Made by a program: the position numbers and the translations under genes. The notes under the pieces were generated by a model, which saw only the letters and a program-made list of their open reading frames with translations, searched no databases and had not been told where the DNA came from. From Nemertoderma westbladi (Eukaryota; Xenacoelomorpha; Nemertodermatida; Nemertodermatidae), in NCBI GenBank assembly GCA_032718475.1, contig JAUCBJ010007057.1, forward strand, positions 17,494 to 81,493: a DNA stretch of 64,000 nt, given 5' to 3'. Position 1 is the first letter of the stretch. Each line of letters begins with the position of its first letter. Below are positions 34,048 through 45,332 of this stretch, piece after piece.

Positions 34048-34254
34048 TTAGTCTTTCTTGCGCGGACGGCGTTTACGCAGTTTTTTAAAGCTATCAAGAG
34101 TCATTTTCTCTTTGGGGGAAGCCACTTTACTAGGAGGGCCATAACTCCTGGGTGAAGGGTGCAATATGATTGCATTAAAAGGTTTGGGTTTACGGTCGGT
34201 GTCTCGTCCATTTCGATATGCTTCTCCTCGAGCTGATTTTCCTCCGCTTGTCAT
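34048..34254 (-). pseudogene. C-terminal remnant of ORF3 in element 2 (68 aa)
   Basis: The frame matches the last ~50 residues of the 594-residue ORF3 protein of element 1, including the basic tail KKLRKRRPRKKD. The knuckles and most of the body are missing upstream. It is a deletion remnant and lies at the same distance from the 3' LTR as in element 1. Whether the ATG at its start is used is unknown. Confidence 0.65.
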
Positions 34255-34868
34255 GGAATACGTTCGTCCAAAACTCTCGCAGAGAATAGGGTTTTCTAAG
34301 CTTGATATCTTCTTTGAGATTCGAGGTTTCCCAATCGAACTGAGAGAAGGCCAATTTGTTTATCGATTGGACTTACTGTTGTAACTTACGTTTATCTGAA
34401 CAAACGCAGGTTTCTTTTTGATCTTTATAGAATAGCGTTTACCTCGTTTCGTACAACGCTCTCCTTCACCTTGATGAAGGGTTGTATCGCGTTAAACGGG
34501 ACGACCATACGGTTGGATAGTGATATTAGGTGTCTGCGTCATAATCCAGCTAGGTAAGATGGGCGGCTAGCTAGAAATCACTGTCGGAGTGTTACCGATT
34601 AATTGTTAGGGTAGCACTAGATCTTGAACAGTGAATACTGTCCGCGAGGATCCGCGACACCACCAGGATCGCAGGTCTGAGGTCCAACTAAGGAATGAGG
34701 AGGTTTGACCGAGTATTCCGGGACTCTGATCGTAGGTTTACTCTAGGATCGTTAGAGCCGAGTGAGCATAGGTGATACGTCAAACAAGTTTCGCTCGAAA
34801 CTCCAGTAAATATAACGAACACAACTGTGTTTAACACAACGTTTCCGTGGATGTTTATGTCTTTCCGT
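34255..34868 (-). other. Rearranged stretch between ORF2 and the ORF3 remnant in element 2
   Basis: About 600 bp that do not resemble the ORF3 coding sequence of element 1. A frame at 34688-34993 overlaps the end of ORF2 and has no recognisable feature. It is either filler that replaced the ORF3 body or sequence diverged beyond recognition by eye. Confidence 0.4.
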
Positions 34869-35564
34869 TTATTGGCTGGGTCTAGGGCATTTACCGTAAT
34901 AATACCCAAAAACGTACGTCTTGTAGGGGAAACGCGAGTGATCTTTCTCCAGCTTACAATATTCCTCCATCCGTTCGAAGCTATTCGGTACAACAGGTAG
35001 CGGTCGATCGGCGGTAAGATACATCATAGGGGAATCGAGCCGTTTGAGTTCTACCATGCGGTCATGATGTATACCTTGAGGATATCGAGTTTCTAGATTT
35101 TGTTGACTGGCAATATTGAGATATGTTTCTATCAGGAATTCCAGATAATCGTTGAAGTCGCTGCGTTTATCCGGCTCCTCAACGTCTTCTCTTTCGAGTC
35201 TGTTTCGAATAGAATTCTCGTGTTCCATTCTCGGTTTATCGTTCCGCCTCCGCTGGGTAGGATATTTCAATCGTACCATTTCCCTTTTGGTGTCGACATT
35301 GTCCGTATCGTGTAAATCGATAGGATGACCAGTAGTTAAGAAGCCCATATACGTACCATTACGCTGCGTATATCGAGCAGCGAATTTTCTATAGTCCAAC
35401 TCTCGCGAGAGCTGCACTTGGGACATTGTCGGTTCGATATAACGACCATCGTCCTCTGCAGCAGTTGGACTAACGTCGCCGCGTATTAAGCTATCAACAA
35501 ACGCTTGTAAAAGTAGAGTATATCGCTCCCCGATACCAAGACCATCTTCTATCAACTCCGTCAT
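34869..35564 (-). CDS. ORF2 of element 2 (231 aa), unknown function
   Basis: The protein opens MTELIEDGLGIGERY and is the longer counterpart of the truncated ORF at 19468-19845. Similarity covers the first ~124 residues at high identity. The second half includes DFNDYLEFLIETYLNIASQ and ends YYYGKCPRPSQ. It is charged and Tyr-rich near the end, without a signal peptide, membrane segment or known motif. It may be the N-terminal part of a longer protein whose remainder corresponds to ORF3. Just upstream, CATATATAGCAG before the ATG could be a 3' splice site, matching the position of a similar site in element 1. The function is not known to me. Confidence 0.6.
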   Translation of the reverse strand: MTELIEDGLGIGERYTLLLQAFVDSLIRGDVSPTAAEDDGRYIEPTMSQVQLSRELDYRKFAARYTQRNGTYMGFLTTGHPIDLHDTDNVDTKREMVRLKYPTQRRRNDKPRMEHENSIRNRLEREDVEEPDKRSDFNDYLEFLIETYLNIASQQNLETRYPQGIHHDRMVELKRLDSPMMYLTADRPLPVVPNSFERMEEYCKLEKDHSRFPYKTYVFGYYYGKCPRPSQ

Positions 35565-37220
35565 GTCTGCTATATATGAGTTTATCCATATTATAAGGAG
35601 TTTATATTTAGGCTAGCGAGCGTCGCTGCCTACTCCAATTAACCCCCGGACAGTACGAGATCCTCAGCGCCGATGTGTCGTCGCCGCGGTACTTTCGCCA
35701 ACGACGTAGCCGCACAACGACAACGACAACCGGCACAAGTCACTCGACTGTCCGTCCCAAAGGCTTAGATGTACTTCAGGTTTTCCTTGGAGAGTTAGGT
35801 TACTTTTACGATTGCGACTGGCTACTGTAAACACACCTTAGCAGTAACATTCACCTATAAACTCACAAATACCACACACACAACTTGTCACAAATTACAC
35901 ACATTCGGGCCATTTGTCCGTTAGTCAATGCCTTCCAGAATGTCACTGTATTAGTATGTATCCTTGGATACTAGCAGTGCGCTATTTATTCCCTATGCTA
36001 TTCAATGGGACAAGCTTTCTATTGTTCTTTTAACTCAATTCTAATTCTAGCGTGGTTGTTGCTATGGTGACATTATGCAAAGCTAGCGGTAGAATTAGGG
36101 TGATTCCAATGCATACAGATCTGGGATGTTATTTAATAGGAATTCTTTAATAGTCAATGTCCTGTTTATACATGACTTTACGAATTTTATCGGCTATTAA
36201 CTATGTTTGGGAGACTTTCGTACACGCCATACGCATAATAATATAAATCTCCGCTCCCTTGATCTATTAATTAATGGAATTTTGGGAACTGTTATAAATC
36301 GCGTAAAATGGCAATTTATTAAATTCATTAAAAGACATGAATTTAAATTTATTCCCTGAAATTTTATTATTTGATAATTAAATGGGCATATTTTGATTCT
36401 AGAACATGTCTAGGGACACAAGATCCTTAATTCTAAGAAAATTGTCTCTTTAAGAATATCGGTAAATGCTACGATATCTTAATTGACTAGAATTGTTGAA
36501 GGATCTGAATTTTACAGATTTTGACTTATTTGATTTGTAAATATTAACTAATTAATATTTGAGATGGGCACCGATTTATTCCAGAACTTGTCTGGGGACG
36601 TTAACCACTGATTCTAGAATTTGTCTTTCAAGTATATCGGTGGGTGCCGCGATATCTTAATCGACTAGAATTACAGATGGTCAAAGGGTTTAACAGATTT
36701 ATTTTGCGTTATACGCTACTGTTAAAGGGACATCACGCTACTATATGTATTATTTAATATACGGTATGAGAGCAATATCGCACGAAGCAATGTCAGTGTG
36801 AAGAGGCAAGTCGTTTCCAAGGTCTACCCAGAGCTTGGTTTAGCCGAGACACGAGGATCTGAACTTTGCATTCCTAATACTCTGCCTACCAATAATACTA
36901 AAATATAGTAGTGGCTTTATTGTACTTTGGTAAGTACAGACATTTCATCTTACTGTAGTTACGTATTTATAATATAATACGGACAGTAAGGAAAGAGAAA
37001 AAATAATTATTTCTTCGCCGTCTCACTAAATATAATATAAGTAATTACGTACGTAATAAACACGAATATATTGCACTATTCTACAAAATAATCGCCAAAA
37101 TAATATTCTACTAAATTAAATAAAACGATTATAATAAAATTACATAGTAATACATACATAAATATAAAAATGATAAAAATAATATAAAATAATAGAGTCA
37201 CACGCCCACTCCGAACGATA
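35565..37220 (-). other. Non-coding stretch between gag-pol and ORF2 in element 2
   Basis: This is the counterpart of 17836-19467, of similar length and clearly similar sequence, including the duplicated segment ending ccccagac/ttctgg. No credible frame lies on the sense strand. Its conservation between the two elements exceeds what I would expect of unconstrained spacer, judging by eye. Confidence 0.6.
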
Positions 37221-40200
37221 TTAAGTTGGGGAGTCCCTAGATGTCGGTTGGATTAGGGAAGTGGTCGTGGGAAGAGTTTCTTGCCTTCCATAGTTTCCGG
37301 AGAGCTCTCTGTCTCTTTCCAGTAAACATAAACGTCCCACTGGGCGATTGAGCTGCTGAGTCTCAAAGACTATCCCTGGTTTCTTAAAGTTCCGCCGCAT
37401 GACGACGAGCTCTACAGATCGCACCAAACCATCGCTCGAGATATAAGTCTCGATGATACGTCCTGTTTGCCATCGCTTACGTGGGAGATCGGGGTCCACA
37501 ATAAGCACCATGTCTCCAGCGCTGACGTTTTCTTGCTGCGCAAACCACTTAGTTCGAAGTTGTAGAGTGGGCAGGTAATGTTTCTCGAAATGGTCAGCGA
37601 AACGACGGGATAGCAACTGCATAAGTTGCCAGGTTCGACGGCAGTACTCGTCTCCGTCTGTAATCTCCGATCGTGGGAGCATGGCTACGGGTTTCTTCAG
37701 TAGAAAGTGCGCGGGTGTTAGCGCTTCCAGGGAATCAGGATTTGAAGAGACTGGCATAAGCGGTCTTTCGTTGAGATAGGCGGCGATTTCCTCCATTAAC
37801 GTCCGCAATAGTTCGTCGGTGAGATAAGCGCGACAAGGCACAATAAAGTGGAACGCAGTCTTCACGCTCCTAATCAATCTCTCCCAACTTCCTCCCCACC
37901 AAGGGGCGTCGGCGGCGTTGAAGGTCCAGCTAGACGCTGTTATCCTTAGCAGATCGTCCACCTGTCTTTTGTTCCAGTCCTTTACGTAAGCTTGAATTTC
38001 ATTGTTGGCGCCAATGAAGTTCGTTCCCTTATCCGATCTCATCGTGTTACTGGTTCCGAAACGAGCGATCTGTCGTCGTAAACTCAACACGAAGCTGTTG
38101 GTGGATAGATCGTTTACCATATCGAGATGGATAGCTCTACAAGTCATACAAACGAAGATGACACACCATCTCTTGACTATAGTCCGGGCACGATATACTT
38201 CAATAGGGCCAAATAAATCCACACCGGTATTAGTAAAGGGTGGTTCATAGAAGCTTACTCTTTCCCTAGGTAATTCTGCCTCTCGCTGTGTTAAAGGCCT
38301 ACTGAATGCTTTCCTACAGGGTATGCAGTTCCTAAGAACTTGGTTCAGAGCCCTACGAGGTTTATAAAAATAATAGCGAGTTCGAATTTCGCTCAGAACT
38401 CGTTCTCTACCAGCATGGTACAGTTTGCTATGAACATCTACAATTATCTTGATTTGTATGTCAAGATTTCTAATAAGTATGGGAAACTTAGTGTCAAAGG
38501 ATAATGGGGCGTTTGTTAGCCGACCCCCAACACGTATTAACCCATCTATCATGGTGCTAGAGAAGCGATCCCTTAAGCGCATCTGTGGATTTCTTAACAA
38601 CAGGTAATACTTATCGGAATCCTCATAACATTGTAGAAGTCTCAGCATCTGTTTGTTGGTTTCATCATGCTCCTGGTAACTGATCTTCTCCTTTAGAAAC
38701 CTGTCGGATATCTTGTATTTAGGAAGATCTTTAACAACATGGACTCTTGCAGATGTTGATGGAGCATCATCACTATGGGTCTTTGTCCCGGAGTAACGAT
38801 GATGAAAACATCGTTTTAAATAGGTGACGGCTTTACAGAGTCGATTCCAGGAACTGTAGTGACGTATCGCTCTCTGCAAGAGAGGTGAGAGTCCTTGCGC
38901 GATATCTGGTATTCCAGATTTCCAATCCTTGTCACGGATTTCCAAGACTTCTTTCGTCGTGGCGGTGGGTTTCTGATCCAAAGCATCATCTCCGGAAGTA
39001 AATAATACAGATAGATCAACCGCAGGTTTAAACAACTTCGATTTACTCGCTCGAGTTTTGGGTTTAACTTTCTCCGCTCCCTTGGCCTGTCTGATCTCTG
39101 CTGTTGTGAGATGAGGAGGCCATTCTTCTTCTTCCCTGTAGAGAAAGTCGGGTCCTCCTAACCATTCGGGAGTATTGACCAATTCCTTTGGAGTCGCTCC
39201 TCGGGACGCGATGTCTGCTGGATTAATCGTTCCGGGGCAATGTCTCCATTGGTCCATCATCGTGCGACTAAGTATGATGGCTACCCTGTTGGTAACGAAG
39301 ACACTGAACTGACAGACTTCATTGGTTATATACTCTAACACGAGTAAAGCGTCGGTCCAATAGACAGTTTTCTCTAATGGATAGTCAATCTGTTCGGTTA
39401 CATTCCGGCCGATGGCTGTAGCGTATAGAGCCGCTTTTAACTCCGCTCGAGGAACTTTCAACTTGTTGTTGATTAATGCCTTAGAAGTAACCAAGGCGAC
39501 TTTGATTCCATCCGGAGTTTCCACTCTTAGGTAGGCTACTATACCGATTCCCATATCGCTGGCGTCTCCAAACACATGGAGTTGATAGGAATACGTAGGG
39601 AGAACATGACCAAAATATGAACGGGAAATTATAAAATCCTCGATGGCCGGTAGAGAATCTTCCCATTTCATCCACTTCTTCAATAATTCTCCCTTAAGTG
39701 GATCGTCCCATGAGTGGTTTTCAAGCCACATTTGTTGTACCAAACTTCGAGCAATCAATATAACTGGGCTAATAAATCCCAATGGATCGAAATAAGTGCT
39801 CAGTATACTTAAGCAAATCCGTTTGGTTCGAACTGGATTATCTCGCTGTTTTAGTTGGAAAAACAGGATATCTCGCTCTGTGTCCCATTTCAAGCCGAGT
39901 GTCTTGGTCTCTGGCAGATCATCTTTGATCAAATCGAGATCTTTCGCTCTGCGATCTTCCGCAGGGATCGACTCCAGAAACTCACGGGAGTTGCTGGTGA
40001 ATTTGGTTAATCGAAATCCACCTCTTTTTAAGCACTCTACCGTTCCTTTAGCGACCTCAATGGCTTCCTCAACTGATGGGAGGGACTTCAGATTGTCGTC
40101 CATGTATATGTCTTTCTTGATGTTGTCGATCACTTCCTTAGAGAAGGCCTCTCTGTTGTCCTCTGCAGTGGTACGCACTACCGAACAGGCGTTGGAAGGG

Positions 40201-43200
40201 CTTGAGATTATCCCAAAGGCCTGGATGGTCATCCAGTACTCCACCGGTTTCTGGTTGAGGTCTCCTTCGGGCCACCATAGAAATCGTAAGCTATCCCGAT
40301 CCCTATCCAACACTTTGACTTGCAAGAACATGCCTTCTATATCGGAGGCGAAAGCAATCGAATATTGTCTCAATCTTAAAAGAATTCCCAACAAAGATTG
40401 AAGCAAGTTGGGTCCGGGTAACAATTCAGAGTTAAGGGATTGACCCATGTAAAGAGCGGAGCCATCAAACACTACTCTCACTTCATGTGGTTTACCGGGT
40501 TTAGGAACGTAATGGTGGGTTAAGTAATACGTTCTTTCAGTCACAGGTGTTTCTTCCGGTACTCTCTCCGCGTATCCCTTACTAATGAATTTTTCCAGCT
40601 GTGTTTGATACATTGCTTTAGCTGAAGAATTAGCTGTAAGGCGTCGATGGAGTTGCGCGATTCTTTTTTCCGCCAGGGGTCTATTATTGATGAACTTCGG
40701 TTCTCTCTTGCGAAAAGGTAAACCGACTTCGTATCTTCCTTGATCTTTGAGGAAACGTATAGTTGTCTCTTGGATCTGCTTGGCCCTTTCCTCTTCCACC
40801 GACAAGGCTTTATCGTAGGAATTGGGCTCTACCGCCTCTTGCGTAAAGAATCGTACAGCATGTTCATCTCGAGTCTTGGCATTGCAACGTTCAATGACGT
40901 CATTTAACTCGTCGTTATAAGCTTCTCGTTCAGAGGGATAGAGAAGTTGACATAAGTTAACTTGGTTTTGCCAAGCCTCGTTTTCCTTAAGGAGATCGAT
41001 GGTATTCTCCTCATCAAAAAGCTGGTGAACGTCGTCGTTATCTGAGGAGTATGGAATTCCCTCAGTTGAATCGTCTCCTTCACTAGCATCATCTTCCCAT
41101 TCACTCACCTGGCAGACTCTCTCTTGCGGTAGTCTTTCTCGGAGTGTTCTACGGGAAGGGCCAGTAAAGTACCAACCTACTCTAGTTCTTACCGCATAGG
41201 TCTGTAGGGGCTGCGGTTGAGCAGGCCGTTTCTCTAATGTCTCCAGCGCCTCATGCGCGTTTTGGCCGATGAGTATTTGCACTCCAGGATAATCAGTCTG
41301 GAATCGAGGTATGTTAAGATGTTGGATGCTCTCATCCTCGTCCCAATTATAAAGGTCTGCTTGAGTAGTAGCGAAGTTCTTTATAGCCACCATTTTCACT
41401 GACCTTATGCTGTGTTCTCCTAGTTCGTCTTGGGGGGTGGACAACGCTCCTACATAATAATCAGCTGTTACTGTAGATTTCCAAACTTGCATAATGCCTG
41501 ACATGTTGAGCTTAGTTTGGAACTTGGGTTGTCCAGCAAATATATCTTCAGCTAACTCTTTATCGATGAATGTTCCTGTGCTGCCGGAGTCCAGGAGGGC
41601 GTTCACTACATAACTCCTCTCAGGTCCGTGAACCCTTACTTGCACCACAGGAAACTCTCGGATCCCTACATTGGAAGATGGCTCTTTCCAAGATGGTTGT
41701 CGCTCAGAAGTAGTTAGAGTAAAGTCGTTATCTGGATCCTTTTCATATGTGAGTGCTCGATACACTGCGGTATTTATCATGTAACAGGATTCGTTTTCGT
41801 CGGAGAACTCGTCTGTATAGAATCCTTCCATCTCAGATTGATCAGTGTCGTTCACATCACTGAATTGGACATGTAACTCGGAATCACTCACCTGATTCGG
41901 ACTATTTCGATCGAATTCAGCGTGCAACAAGATATGATGTTTCGCACCACACTTTGCACACCTTATGTCAGAGAAACAGGTTCGCCGTTGGTGTCCTTGT
42001 CTGAGGCAATTATAACATAACCGCTTATCCCACATGACTTCGCGTCTCTCTGTTAATGATTTCTTTAGAAATTCATCACACCTATTCAAATGGTGGATCC
42101 CGTCGCACAGCGCACATTTCGGTTTGATGTTACTTACCTTATTCTGAGTCACATTGTGTACACTTGCCTTTTCTTCGGGCTTTCTCACCTGAATTCTCTT
42201 GGGAGACGTGGGAGGAGTTTTTCTTACCTGTTCCCTCCTGTCATTTGTTCGAGACTTGAATTTACTTACCTGATCTTTAGGCAATTTATTCACGTAATAA
42301 GATCTATCCGTGTCCTTCCCGCTATCTTCTCCTTGAGAAGTCTGGCTTTCGCCGTCATCGGTATAACATACTGGTGTTACTTTTCTCCTATAGACGGGTT
42401 TTTCACTTACCTTGCTTTCCGGTGTCTTCTCTCTGGACAGTTTCAGGAGCTGTAATTTCACTTCTCCATCTAGGAATGACATGAGATCAGCCATGGTAGG
42501 GTCTCGCCGTTGTTGTTCCATCATATATAACACTTTCTTATCCCAGCGTGTACCTACTCCACCTTTAGGTAAAGTAGAAGCCACTGCTCTAATAACCATA
42601 GTGTTCTGATACTCATGAGACTTACCTAGCCAATCTAATTGTCTGCAGATCTCCTGGATCTCATCGGAAAACTCGATAATTCCGCTACTAATAAACTTTC
42701 GGGGCGCTACTAATTTTGCATACAAGTACCCAGCGATATTATTCCTATTACCATACCTGATGTTTAGCGTATCCCAAACTTGTCTTAATCCGTCTGGATG
42801 TCCAATAAACTTTAACGCCATTAACTTGGGAGATCCATCCAAGCACTCGATGAGGTATCTAAGTTTTTCTCCATTAGATAGTACAGAGTTCTGTATGTTA
42901 TCTTTGTAATATTCATTAAAAGGTAACCATTTCATCTCATCTCCATTGAACTTGACGATCTCTCCCACCTTTACCGCTTGCCGGGCTTCGGTTCTAGCCA
43001 TTTGACGCGTAAAACTTTCTTGGGCCATCGTGTTATTTAATATCGAGTTATCGGTATATAAATTTCTCGGATTATGATCAGTTCTATATGGAATATCATT
43101 ATCAACAGTTCTATAATTACCCTTAATAGGGTTCACTATAGGAGTTTCAACTTCGCTAGCAGTATATATGCGTGTAGGCTCCACACCTTGCGCATGAGAT

Positions 43201-45332
43201 ACTTCAGACCTAACAGGTTGACACATTGTTACTGAGGATGGTGGTATACCTCTTTGTGTGTTTACTAATTTATCGCGCTCTAGCGCGATACTTTGCTGCA
43301 CTTCTTGCAACTCTAGCCTACTTTCCCTTACTGTGCCCTTGAACTGCTGGACAGTCTCCTGCATCTGTCCGAGCAGGATATCCATCCCCCGCCGTCCCTC
43401 GTCCACCCATTCGACCGCCGAAGCGGGAGTCGCCAACGTTGTAGCGGGCGGACGATGGACAACGGGCGACAAATTATGAATATTGCGCTCGGGACCCAGG
43501 ACCTGAACTGTCTCTGGGGCAGTTCTACGGGGCACAGGTAGCTTAGTGCTATGCAGAGGGAATTTAGAGGTAGTCTCAGGGAGCACAGGTGTGTCTATCA
43601 CCGAAGGGGTGATTTCAAGAACAGGCCTAATTATTTCAGGCTCATCTACTATAGTAGGGAGTCTTTCTATTTTAATTATTTGGTCTGTGGGCTCTGTACT
43701 ACCTAAGTTGGTGTTATTTAGTTGCCTTCTAACAGCTGGAGCCAAATCAGGCAATTTCTGACGGTGGAATGTTCTTTTACGTCTGCTTAGACGAGATCTA
43801 TTTCCTTTGCCTTCAGTATCGGTGGTATCGCCTTCCTCCGATGATGTATATCCCTGTCTTTTGGGAGTAGATCGATCCATCATCTGCATATTGCTAGCCG
43901 TTAACTGTTTATTTATGCAGTCTTGATTCTCCTGAATGTTTTCCAATTCTAACTGGGTGGTTTCTTCAGTCGCTCTCCGTTCTGCTTCTGCCACTGCCTC
44001 TGCCGCCTTTCTTTCAGCTGCTGCTTCTGCCAAGGTCGCCTTTGCTTCTGCCGCTGCCTCCGCCGCCTTTGCCTCAGCCGCTGCCGCTTTTGCCTCTGCT
44101 GCTGCCTCTGCCGCTGCCACTTTTCTTTCTGCTTCTGCAGCTACCACTGCTGCTTTCTTTCTGTCTTCTATACGTTTTTTCTTTACTTGTTCTTCTTGGA
44201 CTCGTGTCAGGCGGAGTTGTTCATCAAATTTAGCCTGATTCGCAGCCCTCATTTCCACATCGATGGCATCCAACACAAGCTTGGTTCCTTCGCTATTAGG
44301 GCTAAGTCCCTCTAACCTTCTCCTCAACTCGTCATCACCTAAAAAACGCTGATAGTCTGACAGATAGATGTCAATGGCATCCCTCTTATGTGGTTTCTCT
44401 GCCGTCGCTTCACTTTCCACTTGGGAAAAAGTGGCGTCTGTTGATTCTCCATGGGTTGATCGCTCCTCCAGCTGAGCTTTCCACTGAGCTGTTCCTTGAA
44501 CTTGGAGATTCACCCTTTGAAACCAAGTCTTTACGGCAACTTGCAACGACGTGTCTTGTCTTCTTTTAGAAGCCTCCTCAAAGGCGGATAAGATTAGCCT
44601 AATTCGCAGAACTCTTTCTCTAACTTGATAAAGCAGCTGTCCCTGCTCTTGAGGTCCTTGAGGTTGTTTAAACAGTTGTCTTTCTACTCGCTCCATAGAG
44701 CTGAAGAATCCCTGTGCGTATCCGGCTGCGGACCTCTTCCATACAGCTGGATCGATGGTTTCCTTGGCTACTCCCATCCGGTGTATGTCTTCCCAGGCAG
44801 CTTCTGATAAATCAAACGGGAGTCCGGGTCCGGGGAAGTTCCATTGCGACTCGACAATAGACTTCAGTTCTTCACTCGTGTATCCCGCGTAACTATCTCT
44901 CTTTGACCGTTGACTTCTCGCCCAATCGATCTGGTGTTCTTCCACCGCGATCAATAACCTAGTGAGTACGGCTGCAGGAAGGATGAGAAGGGGATCCGTA
45001 TAAGCCGCATCCGTCATCTCTGCTCCGCGCTCGGGTGTCAGCTCTACAGTATCCTCACTACTGGAGCTGCTGGGCCGCTGAGGTATAAGTTCTTGACTCG
45101 CGGGTTGTTGCTGTTCCGCTGCTTCTTGGTCCCGCTTGACCTGAGCTCGGGTGCCTATGATAGACCTACGATGTTGGACTAGCCTAGGTTCTGTTATTAC
45201 TACTGGAGGGATGACCTTCCTCACAGTGGGAGGTGAACTGAATTTACGACCAGACGGTTGTACGTCTCTATCTGAGTCGCAGATAGTTACATCTAATATA
45301 CTGTCTGACAGGTTCTGCTTAGTATCAGACAT
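37221..45332 (-). CDS. gag-pol: Gag-Pol polyprotein of element 2 (2,703 aa)
   Basis: It is collinear with the element 1 polyprotein and nearly identical from the capsid-like region to the integrase. The order is a long N-terminal extension with a length-variable Ala/Glu/Lys tract, the capsid-like region, three Cys/His knuckles, a protease with DSG at 1248-1250, reverse transcriptase with YMDD at 1743-1746, RNase H (FGDAS), an integrase with HHCC finger and DDE core (VDLFGP, SDKGTNF, SWERLI), and a basic C-terminal domain. The reverse transcriptase keeps TSNSREFL after the palm, which element 1 has lost. No stop or frameshift interrupts it, so by sequence alone this copy looks able to make the full polyprotein. 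The start follows the same MSDTKQNLSDS context as element 1. Confidence 0.95.
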   Translation of the reverse strand: MSDTKQNLSDSILDVTICDSDRDVQPSGRKFSSPPTVRKVIPPVVITEPRLVQHRRSIIGTRAQVKRDQEAAEQQQPASQELIPQRPSSSSSEDTVELTPERGAEMTDAAYTDPLLILPAAVLTRLLIAVEEHQIDWARSQRSKRDSYAGYTSEELKSIVESQWNFPGPGLPFDLSEAAWEDIHRMGVAKETIDPAVWKRSAAGYAQGFFSSMERVERQLFKQPQGPQEQGQLLYQVRERVLRIRLILSAFEEASKRRQDTSLQVAVKTWFQRVNLQVQGTAQWKAQLEERSTHGESTDATFSQVESEATAEKPHKRDAIDIYLSDYQRFLGDDELRRRLEGLSPNSEGTKLVLDAIDVEMRAANQAKFDEQLRLTRVQEEQVKKKRIEDRKKAAVVAAEAERKVAAAEAAAEAKAAAAEAKAAEAAAEAKATLAEAAAERKAAEAVAEAERRATEETTQLELENIQENQDCINKQLTASNMQMMDRSTPKRQGYTSSEEGDTTDTEGKGNRSRLSRRKRTFHRQKLPDLAPAVRRQLNNTNLGSTEPTDQIIKIERLPTIVDEPEIIRPVLEITPSVIDTPVLPETTSKFPLHSTKLPVPRRTAPETVQVLGPERNIHNLSPVVHRPPATTLATPASAVEWVDEGRRGMDILLGQMQETVQQFKGTVRESRLELQEVQQSIALERDKLVNTQRGIPPSSVTMCQPVRSEVSHAQGVEPTRIYTASEVETPIVNPIKGNYRTVDNDIPYRTDHNPRNLYTDNSILNNTMAQESFTRQMARTEARQAVKVGEIVKFNGDEMKWLPFNEYYKDNIQNSVLSNGEKLRYLIECLDGSPKLMALKFIGHPDGLRQVWDTLNIRYGNRNNIAGYLYAKLVAPRKFISSGIIEFSDEIQEICRQLDWLGKSHEYQNTMVIRAVASTLPKGGVGTRWDKKVLYMMEQQRRDPTMADLMSFLDGEVKLQLLKLSREKTPESKVSEKPVYRRKVTPVCYTDDGESQTSQGEDSGKDTDRSYYVNKLPKDQVSKFKSRTNDRREQVRKTPPTSPKRIQVRKPEEKASVHNVTQNKVSNIKPKCALCDGIHHLNRCDEFLKKSLTERREVMWDKRLCYNCLRQGHQRRTCFSDIRCAKCGAKHHILLHAEFDRNSPNQVSDSELHVQFSDVNDTDQSEMEGFYTDEFSDENESCYMINTAVYRALTYEKDPDNDFTLTTSERQPSWKEPSSNVGIREFPVVQVRVHGPERSYVVNALLDSGSTGTFIDKELAEDIFAGQPKFQTKLNMSGIMQVWKSTVTADYYVGALSTPQDELGEHSIRSVKMVAIKNFATTQADLYNWDEDESIQHLNIPRFQTDYPGVQILIGQNAHEALETLEKRPAQPQPLQTYAVRTRVGWYFTGPSRRTLRERLPQERVCQVSEWEDDASEGDDSTEGIPYSSDNDDVHQLFDEENTIDLLKENEAWQNQVNLCQLLYPSEREAYNDELNDVIERCNAKTRDEHAVRFFTQEAVEPNSYDKALSVEEERAKQIQETTIRFLKDQGRYEVGLPFRKREPKFINNRPLAEKRIAQLHRRLTANSSAKAMYQTQLEKFISKGYAERVPEETPVTERTYYLTHHYVPKPGKPHEVRVVFDGSALYMGQSLNSELLPGPNLLQSLLGILLRLRQYSIAFASDIEGMFLQVKVLDRDRDSLRFLWWPEGDLNQKPVEYWMTIQAFGIISSPSNACSVVRTTAEDNREAFSKEVIDNIKKDIYMDDNLKSLPSVEEAIEVAKGTVECLKRGGFRLTKFTSNSREFLESIPAEDRRAKDLDLIKDDLPETKTLGLKWDTERDILFFQLKQRDNPVRTKRICLSILSTYFDPLGFISPVILIARSLVQQMWLENHSWDDPLKGELLKKWMKWEDSLPAIEDFIISRSYFGHVLPTYSYQLHVFGDASDMGIGIVAYLRVETPDGIKVALVTSKALINNKLKVPRAELKAALYATAIGRNVTEQIDYPLEKTVYWTDALLVLEYITNEVCQFSVFVTNRVAIILSRTMMDQWRHCPGTINPADIASRGATPKELVNTPEWLGGPDFLYREEEEWPPHLTTAEIRQAKGAEKVKPKTRASKSKLFKPAVDLSVLFTSGDDALDQKPTATTKEVLEIRDKDWKSGIPDIAQGLSPLLQRAIRHYSSWNRLCKAVTYLKRCFHHRYSGTKTHSDDAPSTSARVHVVKDLPKYKISDRFLKEKISYQEHDETNKQMLRLLQCYEDSDKYYLLLRNPQMRLRDRFSSTMIDGLIRVGGRLTNAPLSFDTKFPILIRNLDIQIKIIVDVHSKLYHAGRERVLSEIRTRYYFYKPRRALNQVLRNCIPCRKAFSRPLTQREAELPRERVSFYEPPFTNTGVDLFGPIEVYRARTIVKRWCVIFVCMTCRAIHLDMVNDLSTNSFVLSLRRQIARFGTSNTMRSDKGTNFIGANNEIQAYVKDWNKRQVDDLLRITASSWTFNAADAPWWGGSWERLIRSVKTAFHFIVPCRAYLTDELLRTLMEEIAAYLNERPLMPVSSNPDSLEALTPAHFLLKKPVAMLPRSEITDGDEYCRRTWQLMQLLSRRFADHFEKHYLPTLQLRTKWFAQQENVSAGDMVLIVDPDLPRKRWQTGRIIETYISSDGLVRSVELVVMRRNFKKPGIVFETQQLNRPVGRLCLLERDRELSGNYGRQETLPTTTSLIQPTSRDSPT

